A program made the translations under genes and the position numbers. This document shows, in pieces, positions 1 through 5,448 of a stretch of DNA of 6,304 nucleotides (the stretch's first letter is position 1; every line of letters starts with the position of its first letter). Location of the stretch: the NCBI GenBank assembly GCA_937859855.1, contig CALMAR010000112.1:1-6304 (forward strand), read 5' to 3'. The notes beneath the pieces are model-generated. The model did no database searches. It was not told the DNA's origin and was given only the letters and a program-made list of their open reading frames with translations. This stretch comes from an uncultured Kineosporia sp. GTDB taxonomy: Bacteria > Actinomycetota > Actinomycetes > Actinomycetales > Kineosporiaceae.

Positions 1-205
1 TCTGCGCGAGCATCTTCTCGCTCACCCCGCCCACGGCCCGGCGCAGCTGCCCCCAGCGCATGGTCCCCTTCGCCAGCACCACCAGCACCAGCACCCCCCA
101 CTTGCTCATCACGTGATCGAGCACGGTCCGGGATGGGCAACCGGGATCAAAATTCTGGTCCGGTAATGCCTGATGGAGGGCTTTGACCTGGTCACTAACC
201 GTCAT
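1..205 (-). CDS. qorR: HxlR/DUF24-family winged-helix regulator, QorR-like (partial; C-terminus lies beyond the window)
   Basis: Reading leftward from the ATG at 205-203 gives 68 residues before the window edge: MTVSDQVKALHQALPDQNFD, then PGCPSRTVLDHVMSKWGVLV, then LVVLAKGTMRWGQLRRAVGG, ending VSEKMLAQ. This is the start of an HxlR (DUF24) winged helix-turn-helix: a conserved Cys (C23) in a C-P-x-R context, the VLDHV..KWGVLVL first helix, and the LRRAVGGVSEKML recognition helix. The family acts as cytoplasmic dimeric repressors, and in YodB- and QorR-type members the N-terminal Cys senses quinones, electrophiles or diamide. An AAGG at 213-216 lies 7 bases before the ATG and serves as ribosome binding site. 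Divergence from a qorB-like gene matches Corynebacterium glutamicum qorR/qor2 and E. coli ytfH/ytfG. The family call is secure; the symbol rests on Cys plus context. An ordinary HxlR repressor of the neighbour is the alternative. Confidence 0.85.
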   Translation of the reverse strand, partial: MTVSDQVKALHQALPDQNFDPGCPSRTVLDHVMSKWGVLVLVVLAKGTMRWGQLRRAVGGVSEKMLAQ

Positions 206-206
206 G

Positions 207-235
207 TTGGTACCTTACCTAACAGTGGGTACTGT
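207..235 (+). promoter_or_regulatory. Candidate qorB promoter
   Basis: TTGGTA (207-212), a 17-base spacer and TACTGT (230-235) fit a housekeeping-type actinobacterial promoter (TTGACA-like -35, TANNNT -10). The start site would be near 242, leaving a leader of about 65 bases. The -10 lies inside the inverted repeat at 222-235, consistent with repression by steric block. The -35 matches the consensus at only four of six positions. Confidence 0.4.
222..235. promoter_or_regulatory. Candidate HxlR/QorR operator in the divergent qorR-qorB spacer
   Basis: ACAGTGGGTACTGT is a perfect 5-bp inverted repeat around a 4-base centre. A second, wider pair, GTACC (210-214) and GGTAC (228-232), overlaps it, and the stretch also carries the direct repeat TACCTTACCT (211-220). 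HxlR-type regulators usually bind inverted repeats in the spacer shared with their divergent target, and this is the only such symmetry in the 101-base gap. It overlaps the proposed qorB -10 box and lies 17 bases upstream of the regulator's ATG, so one dimer could repress both genes. The exact operator half-sites are inference. Confidence 0.5.
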
Positions 236-293
236 GAACCAGGAAGTGCGCCGGCATCCTGGTGGTTGAGGGTCTGGAACAGTCACTCAGGTC

Positions 294-299
294 GAGGAG
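294..299 (+). promoter_or_regulatory. Ribosome binding site deciding the qorB start
   Basis: GAGGAG at 294-299, seven bases before the ATG at 307, is a near-ideal Shine-Dalgarno sequence. It selects this ATG over the in-frame upstream ATG at 262, which would add 15 residues not expected in QorB. Confidence 0.75.
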
Positions 300-306
300 T
301 CCGCAG

Positions 307-1167
307 ATGTCCATCGTCATCACCGCCGCCACCGGGCAGTACGGCCGCATCGCTATCCAGGAATTGCTCGATCGCGGCGTGCCGCGTGCCGAGATCCGGG
401 CGGGCGGGCGTGACGAAGCCCGCCTGGACGAGCTGGCCGGTCTTGGTGTGCAGACCCACCGGATCGACTACGACGACCCGGCCACTCTCAGCTCAGCCTT
501 CGAGGGGGCCAGCAAGCTGCTGTTCGTCTCCGGCAGTGACGTCGGACGCCGGATCCCGCAGCACACGGCGGTGGTCAAGGCAGCGGCTGCGGCCGGAATC
601 TCCTTCATCGCCTACGCCAGCGCGCCGTACGCCGACACCACCCCGATGAGGCTGGCCGCTGAGCACAAGGCCACCGAGCAGGCCATCAAGGAGACCGGTA
701 TCCCCTACGCCATGCTGCGCAACGGCTGGTACTACGAGAACTACCTGTCCCGGATTCCGGCCTACCTGGAGCACGGCGTCGTCCTCGGCTCCGCTGGTGA
801 CGGCCGGATCAGCGGTGCCGCCCGGGCCGATCTGGCCGCTGCCGCGGCCGTGGTGATCAACACGGGCGGCCAGCAGAACGCGATCTACGAACTGGGCGCC
901 GACGATGCGTTCACCCTGACCGACCTGGCGGCCAGCATCAGCGCTCACAGCGGAACGCCGGTCAGCTATCGGGACCTGCCCGAGGCCGAATTCGCGGCCG
1001 CACTCGCGGCCGCCGGCATACCGGGGCCGGTCGCGGCCATCCTGGCGCAGGTCGACGTCACCGTCCGGGACGGCTGGCTGGAGATCAGGACCGGGGATCT
1101 GCACCGGCTGATCGGCCGCCGTCCGGTGAGCCTGGACCAGGCGGTGGCCGCCGCCTTGAAGGACTGA
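307..1167 (+). CDS. qorB: NAD(P)H:quinone oxidoreductase, NmrA-like atypical short-chain dehydrogenase (QorB family)
   Basis: The product is 286 residues, the same length as E. coli QorB (YtfG) as I recall it. It starts MSIVITAATGQYG, giving the Rossmann glycine motif TGxxG at residues 9-13, followed by an Arg-rich loop (RAGGRDE, 31-37) expected to bind the NADPH phosphate. Strong family signatures are FIAYASAPYADTTP (100-113), the AEHKATEQ helix (118-125), LRNGWYYENYL (137-147) and EHGVVLGSAGDG (155-166). QorB enzymes use NADPH to reduce quinones in the cytoplasm, limiting electrophile and redox-cycling damage. The gene is divergent from the HxlR regulator, which probably controls it through the shared spacer. 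It converges on the SCO1664-family gene, and its TGA stop lies in a hairpin arm. A generic SDR reductase of another substrate is the alternative; the family assignment itself is strong. Confidence 0.9.
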   Translation: MSIVITAATGQYGRIAIQELLDRGVPRAEIRAGGRDEARLDELAGLGVQTHRIDYDDPATLSSAFEGASKLLFVSGSDVGRRIPQHTAVVKAAAAAGISFIAYASAPYADTTPMRLAAEHKATEQAIKETGIPYAMLRNGWYYENYLSRIPAYLEHGVVLGSAGDGRISGAARADLAAAAAVVINTGGQQNAIYELGADDAFTLTDLAASISAHSGTPVSYRDLPEAEFAAALAAAGIPGPVAAILAQVDVTVRDGWLEIRTGDLHRLIGRRPVSLDQAVAAALKD

Positions 1168-1206
1168 ACACCGGCCCGCAGCACGCGGGGGCAAGGGGGT
1201 GTTCAG
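1164..1206. terminator. Bidirectional hairpin containing both convergent stop codons
   Basis: CTGAACACC (1164-1172) and GGTGTTCAG (1198-1206) form a perfect 9-bp stem. Inside it, CCCGC (1175-1179) and GCGGG (1185-1189) form a second 5-bp stem around AGCAC. The qorB stop (TGA, 1165-1167) is in the left arm and the leftward gene's stop (TGA, 1205-1203) is in the right arm. No T tract follows on either strand, so this is a U-less actinobacterial-type terminator or an mRNA 3'-end stabiliser rather than a canonical intrinsic terminator. Confidence 0.65.
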
Positions 1207-1997
1207 AACGGTGGCCACGGGATTGTGCCCCAGCCGTGCGGCCGGGACGGAAAACGCTTGCGCCGCAACAACTGTGAAGCACGGCGAGCGGTCCGCTCGA
1301 TCTCGTCCCGATCGAGCAGGCGGTTCAGCTGGGCGGCGATCCCGGTGGCGCCGCGCAGGTCGGTGGCCAGCCGCTCGAGCACCTGGGCCGACTCGTCGTC
1401 CAGCGGTTCTCCGGCCCAGCCCCACAGGACGGTGCGCAGCTTGTCGTCCACGTTGAAGGTCAGCCCGTGGTCGACGCCGTACAGCTGCCCGCTGGCATGC
1501 CGGAGCACGTGACCAGCCTTGCGATCTGTGTTGTTGGTGACGACATCGAACAGCGCCATCCGGCGCAGGGCCGGATCATCGGCGTGGGCCAGCACCACCG
1601 GGCGCCCATCGCCGCCCTCGGCGTCCAGCACGGTCAGCCAGTCGCGGGGGGCCTGACCCAGCTGGAAGATGTCGATCAGGCCCGCGCCGGGCTCGGGGAT
1701 CTCTTCCGGCTCTCCGACCCACCACTGCACGCTGCCGCGGCCCAGCGGCCCGTCCCGCAGCACCGTGGGCGGGACGATGGTCCATCCGGTCGCGGCGGCC
1801 ACCACATAGGCGGCCACCTCGCGGTAGGCCAGGGTGTGCGCCGGGAAGTCCCAGAGCGGGCGCTCGCCCGAGAGCGGCTTGTACACACAGTTCGTGCTCA
1901 CGCCGTCCAGCGCGCAGGTCGCGTAGAGGGTGGCGTTGCTGGCTCCGGCGATCCGCCCGACCACATCCAGGTCACCCCGGCTGAGCAGCGAGACCAA
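1203..1997 (-). CDS. SCO1664-family protein with PI3/4-kinase-like fold
   Basis: This is a 264-residue protein if started at TTG 1997. Kinase-like marks appear in order: GRIAGASNATLY (N-terminal sheet, about 14-25), CVYKPLSGERPLWDF with candidate nucleotide-binding Lys40, a conserved Glu60 in AYREVAAY, a catalytic-loop-like DVVTNNTDRKAGH (151-163), and GVDHGLTF with candidate metal-binding Asp176. The C-terminus ends in the family hallmark IPWPPF. I recall the family (TIGR03843) as mostly actinobacterial, with distant similarity to phosphatidylinositol 3/4-kinases and HipA-like kinases; its substrate is unknown. It is the last gene of the leftward block, 49 bases after DUF3090. The frame stays open to an ATG at 2162, but that extension would overlap DUF3090 by 116 bases and is Arg/Trp-rich shadow sequence. 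TTG 1997 has GAGG five bases upstream and fits the conserved N-terminus. Kinase activity is inferred. Confidence 0.88.
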   Translation of the reverse strand: MVSLLSRGDLDVVGRIAGASNATLYATCALDGVSTNCVYKPLSGERPLWDFPAHTLAYREVAAYVVAAATGWTIVPPTVLRDGPLGRGSVQWWVGEPEEIPEPGAGLIDIFQLGQAPRDWLTVLDAEGGDGRPVVLAHADDPALRRMALFDVVTNNTDRKAGHVLRHASGQLYGVDHGLTFNVDDKLRTVLWGWAGEPLDDESAQVLERLATDLRGATGIAAQLNRLLDRDEIERTARRASQLLRRKRFPSRPHGWGTIPWPPF

Positions 1998-2002
1998 CGA
2001 CG

Positions 2003-2006
2003 CCTC
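2003..2006 (-). promoter_or_regulatory. Ribosome binding site supporting a TTG start
   Basis: On the minus strand GGACGAGG ends at 2003, so GAGG lies five bases before the TTG at 1997-1995. No ATG or GTG exists in this frame between the DUF3090 stop and the conserved LLSRGDLDVVGR region, so this site carries the start assignment. Confidence 0.5.
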
Positions 2007-2046
2007 GTCCGGGGGCTCCGGGAGCGACCTCGGGCGCCTTGGCCGG

Positions 2047-2610
2047 TCAGCGGCGATAGCCGTTCGCCCTCGAGCAGATGTGTCCCTGGGGGTCCAGCGG
2101 CTCGTTGCAGAACGGGCATGGCGGGCGCCCGGCCGCCACCACGGCCAGCGCGCGCTTGGCAAAGGCCCGGGCGGCCGACCCGGCCAGCGACACCCTCAGC
2201 ACCGATCCGTCGGCGTCGTCGTCGGTATCCGGCAGCTCGTCCTCGTCGTTGCCCGGGGCACCGGTCTCGAAGCACTCGATCACCACCCGGTCGGCTTCGC
2301 CGTCCCAGGCCAGGCTCATCGTGCCCACCCGGAACTCCTCCTCGATCGGCAGGTCCAGCGGCGCGGTGTCGGCGGCTCCGGCCGGAGCGATGGCCGGGAC
2401 CGGCGCCTCGCCCTTCGAGCGGCGGACCACCTCGTCGAGCAGTTCGTCGACGCGTTCGGCCAGCACCGAGACCTGCTGCTTCTCCAGTGCCACGGTGGTC
2501 AGCCGGATGCCGCTGCGGGCCTGCAGGAAGAACGTGCGCGAGCCGGGGAGGCCGGTGGTTCCGGCCACGAAGCGCTCAGGCGGGTCATATTCGAAGACCT
2601 GACGAGGCAT
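2047..2610 (-). CDS. DUF3090 family protein with C-terminal zinc-site-like motif
   Basis: The 187-residue product begins MPRQVFEYDPPERFVAG, the expected DUF3090 N-terminus, so the ATG at 2610 is chosen over an upstream in-frame start at 2652 that lies inside the previous gene. The N-terminal half is a beta-rich domain (RTFFLQARSG, 25-34, then LTTVALEKQQ, 38-46). An acidic insertion follows (ETGAPGNDEDELPDTDDDAD, 115-134). The C-terminus ends CPFCNEPLDPQGHICSRANG, a C-x2-C-x8-H-x-C set (C165, C168, H177, C179) that looks like a metal-binding knuckle. The function is unknown. It starts 10 bases after the phosphatase stop, with AGGG serving as ribosome binding site within that junction, so the two are probably co-transcribed and translationally coupled. 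The family call is firm; zinc binding is inferred from the residues. Confidence 0.9.
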   Translation of the reverse strand: MPRQVFEYDPPERFVAGTTGLPGSRTFFLQARSGIRLTTVALEKQQVSVLAERVDELLDEVVRRSKGEAPVPAIAPAGAADTAPLDLPIEEEFRVGTMSLAWDGEADRVVIECFETGAPGNDEDELPDTDDDADGSVLRVSLAGSAARAFAKRALAVVAAGRPPCPFCNEPLDPQGHICSRANGYRR

Positions 2611-2620
2611 GAGGTGGACC

Positions 2621-3433
2621 CTATGACGTCCGGGCCGGCCCTGCCGAGCCACCGACCACAGCGTCGGACGGATCGAGACCGGAATCGGCGGGCTGGGCTG
2701 GGACGGCGCCTGCGGAGCCCTGACCGGCTGGAGCGGGTTCCGGGCCGGCTGCAGCGGGTTCCGGTTCGGCCGCCGGCGGCGGAATCAGGGCGGCCAGATC
2801 GGTGCCGGAATCGTTGATCCGGACCGCGAACGGCCGCAGCGGCGTGTACCGGATCACCGACACCGAGCAGGGATCGACCACCAGCCGCTGGAAGGCATCC
2901 AGATGCATGCCGAGGGCGTCGGCCAGGATGGCTTTGATCACGTCTCCATGTGAGACGGCCATCCAGACCGCGTGGTCGCCGTGCTCGGCGCTGACGGCGG
3001 CGTCGTGCCGCCGGATCGCACTGACGGCGCGCTGTTGCATGCCGAGCATCGATTCACCTCCCGGGCCAGGGAAGGTCACCGCGGAGGGATGGGCCTGGAC
3101 CACGCGCCACAGCGGGTCCTTGGCCAGCTCGGAGATGGACCGGCCGGTCCAGTCGCCGTACCGGCACTCTCCGAGCCCGTCGTCCAGGACCAGGGCTGGA
3201 CGCGGATTGTCCCCGGCTGCGGGCTCCCCGAGGATGGCCTGCGCCGTCTGCTGGCAGCGCTCCAGCGGGCTGCAGACGGCGGCCACGATCGGAAGGCTGG
3301 CCATCCGCTGGGCCAGTACGGCCGCTTGCTCACGCCCGGTCCCGTCCAGCTCGACGCCGGAGGTCCAGCCGGCCAGTACGCCATCCGAGTTCGCCTGGGT
3401 TCGGCCGTGCCGGACGAGCAGGACCGTAGCCAT
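2621..3433 (-). CDS. Histidine phosphatase superfamily protein, MSMEG_4193 family (putative phosphomutase/phosphatase)
   Basis: The protein has 270 residues. It opens MATVLLVRHGRTQAN, with the RHG motif at 8-10 making His9 the expected phospho-acceptor. The rest of the active site is present: Arg59 in SPLERCQQTA, Glu89 in LGECRYGDW and His162 in SHGD. The family (TIGR03848) is called a putative phosphomutase because it resembles phosphoglycerate mutase, but a phosphatase is equally likely; the substrate is unknown. After the fold ends (about 215) there is a disordered Ala/Pro/Glu tail of roughly 50 residues, partly built by a 21-bp tandem duplication. The ATG at 3433 is chosen because RHG then sits at the usual distance from the N-terminus; the open frame continues to 3883 but overlaps uppP. 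A TANNNT box ends 7 bases before the ATG. It is followed closely by DUF3090 and SCO1664. Confidence 0.9.
   Translation of the reverse strand: MATVLLVRHGRTQANSDGVLAGWTSGVELDGTGREQAAVLAQRMASLPIVAAVCSPLERCQQTAQAILGEPAAGDNPRPALVLDDGLGECRYGDWTGRSISELAKDPLWRVVQAHPSAVTFPGPGGESMLGMQQRAVSAIRRHDAAVSAEHGDHAVWMAVSHGDVIKAILADALGMHLDAFQRLVVDPCSVSVIRYTPLRPFAVRINDSGTDLAALIPPPAAEPEPAAAGPEPAPAGQGSAGAVPAQPADSGLDPSDAVVGGSAGPARTS
2723..2764. repeat. In-frame 21-bp tandem duplication in the phosphatase tail
   Basis: Two adjacent 21-base units (2723-2743 and 2744-2764) differ at only two positions. On the minus strand each encodes a seven-residue Pro/Glu/Ala unit (PEPAAAG then PEPAPAG) in the C-terminal tail. This looks like slippage in a low-complexity linker, with no sign of a mobile origin. 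Confidence 0.8.
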
Positions 3434-3440
3434 GTCCCCC

Positions 3441-3446
3441 ACTGTA
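3441..3446 (-). promoter_or_regulatory. Candidate -10 box for leaderless transcription of the phosphatase gene
   Basis: The minus strand reads TACAGT (3446-3441), then GGGGGAC, then the ATG at 3433. A TANNNT box ending 7 bases before the start codon is the arrangement of leaderless actinobacterial genes. The G-rich stretch abuts the ATG too closely for a normal ribosome binding site. It lies in the 104-base gap after uppP and could give the phosphatase-DUF3090-SCO1664 unit its own promoter. No clear -35 is seen. Confidence 0.4.
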
Positions 3447-3537
3447 TTCGGTGGCTCATGCTCCGCTGCCGGACGGCCGGGCCAGCGGCGGGCTGACGTT
3501 CCTGCTGGTTGACCGGCGGTGGTGCGAGGGTGGGTGG

Positions 3538-4377
3538 CTAGGTGGCGCTCATGGTCCCGGTGGCCAGCAGCACCAGCAGGCTGGCGCCCAACGCGATCCG
3601 GTACGGGTTGAACACCGTGATCGGGTGCCCGGCAACCAGTCTCAGCAGCCAGGCGATGGAGCCGTAGGCCACCGCGAACGCCACCACGGTGCCCAGCGCG
3701 AGCGGTCCCCATCCGACCACCGACGTATCGACGTCCTTGAGCGAATACAGTCCCGCTCCGGTCAGCGCCGGGATGGCCAGGAAGAACGAGAGCCGGGTGG
3801 CGGCCACCCGGGTGGCGCCCAGCAGCAGGCCACCGGAGATGGTGGCGCCCGAGCGCGACACTCCCGGAATCAGGGCCACACACTGGATCAGGCCGATCGC
3901 CAGCACCTCGCGCAGGCTGAGCTCCTCCTCACCGAGCTTCTGCCGGGGATTGCGTTCGGCCAGCCACATCACGCCGCTCCAGGCGATCAGCGCCACCCCC
4001 ACCACCCACAGGCTGCGCAGTGAACCGGTGATCAGCGGCTTGGCCAGCACCGCGATCACCACGATCGGAACCGACCCGGCCACCACGTACCAGGCGAAGC
4101 GGAAGTCCGTGTCCTGCCGGGCGGGCGCCGAGAACAGCCCCTTCAGCCCAGCGGCGGCCAGCCGGATGATGTCCGAGCGGAAGTACAGAAAGGTGGCCAC
4201 GATGGCGCCGAACTGCACGATCGCGGTGAACGAGGTGATCGCTGGGTCGTCCACCCGCAGCCCGAGCACCTTCTCGGCAATCGTCAGGTGACCGGTACTG
4301 GACACGGGCAGGAATTCGGTCAGCCCCTCAACCACTCCAAGTACGACGGCGTCCAGCGGGCTCAAGACGGCGGTCAC
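3538..4377 (-). CDS. uppP: Undecaprenyl-diphosphate phosphatase (bacitracin-resistance type)
   Basis: UppP removes one phosphate from undecaprenyl pyrophosphate at the membrane, regenerating the lipid carrier for peptidoglycan and other wall polymers; overproduction gives bacitracin resistance. Starting at GTG 4377 the product has 279 residues. EGLTEFLPVSSTGH falls at 17-30, so the catalytic pair E17/E21 plus S27 and H30 have the numbering I recall for E. coli UppP. The second signature, PGVSRSGAT, is at 171-179 with Arg175. Several hydrophobic membrane segments are visible (for example around 98-112, 124-140, 158-171 and the C-terminal LGASLLVLLATG). GGAG lies nine bases upstream of the GTG. 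An alternative GTG at 4434 would add a charged 19-residue leader that family members lack. It is divergent from the aldo/keto reductase and heads the leftward block. Confidence 0.95.
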   Translation of the reverse strand: MTAVLSPLDAVVLGVVEGLTEFLPVSSTGHLTIAEKVLGLRVDDPAITSFTAIVQFGAIVATFLYFRSDIIRLAAAGLKGLFSAPARQDTDFRFAWYVVAGSVPIVVIAVLAKPLITGSLRSLWVVGVALIAWSGVMWLAERNPRQKLGEEELSLREVLAIGLIQCVALIPGVSRSGATISGGLLLGATRVAATRLSFFLAIPALTGAGLYSLKDVDTSVVGWGPLALGTVVAFAVAYGSIAWLLRLVAGHPITVFNPYRIALGASLLVLLATGTMSAT

Positions 4378-4490
4378 AGGCTCAGGCTCCGGTCGATGAG
4401 AGGTTGGCTTTCGGCGCGAGCGTAGCCGGGCCACGGGTGCTGGCCGGTCAGCTTCGGCCGATGCGGCCCGTGCCCCTAAGTTGGCTCCTC
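4378..4490. promoter_or_regulatory. Divergent uppP / aldo-keto reductase promoter region
   Basis: This is the 113-base gap between two divergent genes. Rightward, TAAGTT (4477-4482) ends 8 bases before the aldo/keto reductase ATG and there is no good Shine-Dalgarno, suggesting a leaderless start. Leftward, TACGCT (4424-4419) is the best -10-like hexamer for uppP, without a convincing -35. TCGGCCGA (4454-4461) is a perfect 8-bp palindrome of unknown meaning. Confidence 0.4.
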
Positions 4491-5429
4491 ATGGAACAGC
4501 GGTATCTGGGACGCAGCGGGCTCCGGGTGTCCCGTCTCGGCCTGGGCACCATGACCTGGGGCCGCGACACCGACGAGACCGAGGCGGGCGAACAGCTGCG
4601 TGGCCTGCTCGAGGCCGGCGGCAACCTGATCGATGTCGGAACCGGTTACGGCGCCGGGGCCTGCGAGGAGGTGCTGGGCAAGCTGCTCACCTCCGGGGTG
4701 AGCCGGGACGAGCTGGTGATCTGTGCCAAGGCCTTGCTGCCGATCTACCGGCCCGGGCCATCGGTGTCGCGGCGTGATCTGCTGCGGGCTCTGGACGCCT
4801 CGCTGACCCGGCTCGGGGTCGATCACCTGGATCTGTGGGCAACGCCGGGGTGGAATGCCCAGATCCCGCTGGACGAGACGCTGTCGGCGCTGTCGGCCGC
4901 AGTGGACGCCGGCAAGGCCCGCTACACGGCGCTGTCCAATCTGAGCGGCTGGCAGGCCGCGCTGGCCTCGGCCAGTTCGGCTGGTCCTGGCTCGCCGATC
5001 GCCGTACAGGCCGAATACTCCCTGCTGCAACGGGCACCCGAGCGCGAGCTGCTGCCTGCCGCCCACCATCTCGGGCTGGGGATGATCGCCTGGTCACCAC
5101 TGGGCCGGGGTGTACTGACCGGCAAGTACCGAACCGGGACGCCGGGCGACTCCCGGGGGGCGTCGTCCCACCTGGCCGCCTTCGTTGACCCGTATCTTCG
5201 TGCGGCGCACCGGCGCGTCGTGGACGCCGTGCTGACGGCCGCTCAGGGCCTGGGCTGTGCCCCGCTGGAGGTGGCGCTGGCCTGGGTCCGGGACCGCGCC
5301 GGGGTCTCGGCCGTGCTGGCTGGAGCCCGCACCGCAGCCCAGTTCCGGGCGGCGCTGGCCAGCGAGGACGTGGTCCTCCCGGAGGAGATCCGGCAGGCTC
5401 TCGACGAGGTCTCGATGGGCCGCCGCTGA
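4491..5429 (+). CDS. Aldo/keto reductase family protein with atypical active site
   Basis: The 312-residue protein has the TIM-barrel aldo/keto reductase pattern: MEQRYLGRSGLRVSRLGLGT (1-20), NLIDVGTGYG (45-54), the ICAKALLP strand with Lys80, DHLDLW (111-116), the LSN motif (148-150), VQAEYSLL (172-179) and IAWSPLGRGVLTGKY (199-213). Such enzymes reduce carbonyls with NADPH in the cytosol. Of the usual tetrad Asp48, Tyr53 and Lys80 are visible. The position normally held by His, in D-L-Y-x-x-H, reads D-L-W-A-T-P here, so His is replaced by Pro119. The enzyme may therefore be altered or use another substrate; the exact substrate is unknown. The ATG at 4491 is preferred over an upstream in-frame start at 4404 because the family begins MxxRxLGxSGLxVS. 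It converges with the acidic protein gene, 19 bases apart. Confidence 0.9.
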   Translation: MEQRYLGRSGLRVSRLGLGTMTWGRDTDETEAGEQLRGLLEAGGNLIDVGTGYGAGACEEVLGKLLTSGVSRDELVICAKALLPIYRPGPSVSRRDLLRALDASLTRLGVDHLDLWATPGWNAQIPLDETLSALSAAVDAGKARYTALSNLSGWQAALASASSAGPGSPIAVQAEYSLLQRAPERELLPAAHHLGLGMIAWSPLGRGVLTGKYRTGTPGDSRGASSHLAAFVDPYLRAAHRRVVDAVLTAAQGLGCAPLEVALAWVRDRAGVSAVLAGARTAAQFRAALASEDVVLPEEIRQALDEVSMGRR

Positions 5430-5448
5430 GCGTTTCCGGTGGCTCGGT

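Noticed and set aside
493..1425. 310-residue open frame antisense to qorB
   Set aside because: It overlaps a clear QorB homologue, has Arg/Pro/Gly/Ala-rich shadow composition and no recognisable domain. It also crosses the junction hairpin.
2040..2051. 12-base repeat TGGCCGGTCAGC, also at 4441-4452
   Set aside because: One copy is near a stop codon inside coding sequence and the other is intergenic. In GC-rich DNA this is likely chance, and no further copies or flanking symmetry were seen.
1467..2612. 381-residue rightward open frame antisense to SCO1664 and DUF3090
   Set aside because: It is a high-GC mirror frame; the second half is low-complexity Arg/Pro, and both opposite-strand genes have family signatures.
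1930..2817. 295-residue rightward open frame spanning three opposite-strand genes
   Set aside because: It crosses two real gene boundaries, shows no domain, and its composition is that of an antisense shadow.
3434..3883. N-terminal extension of the phosphatase to 3883
   Set aside because: It would overlap uppP by more than 300 bases and place RHG about 150 residues in; the family has RHG close to the N-terminus.
4378..4434. GTG start at 4434 for UppP
   Set aside because: It adds a charged leader of 19 residues. The GTG at 4377 gives E17/E21/H30 numbering as in E. coli and has a GGAG upstream.
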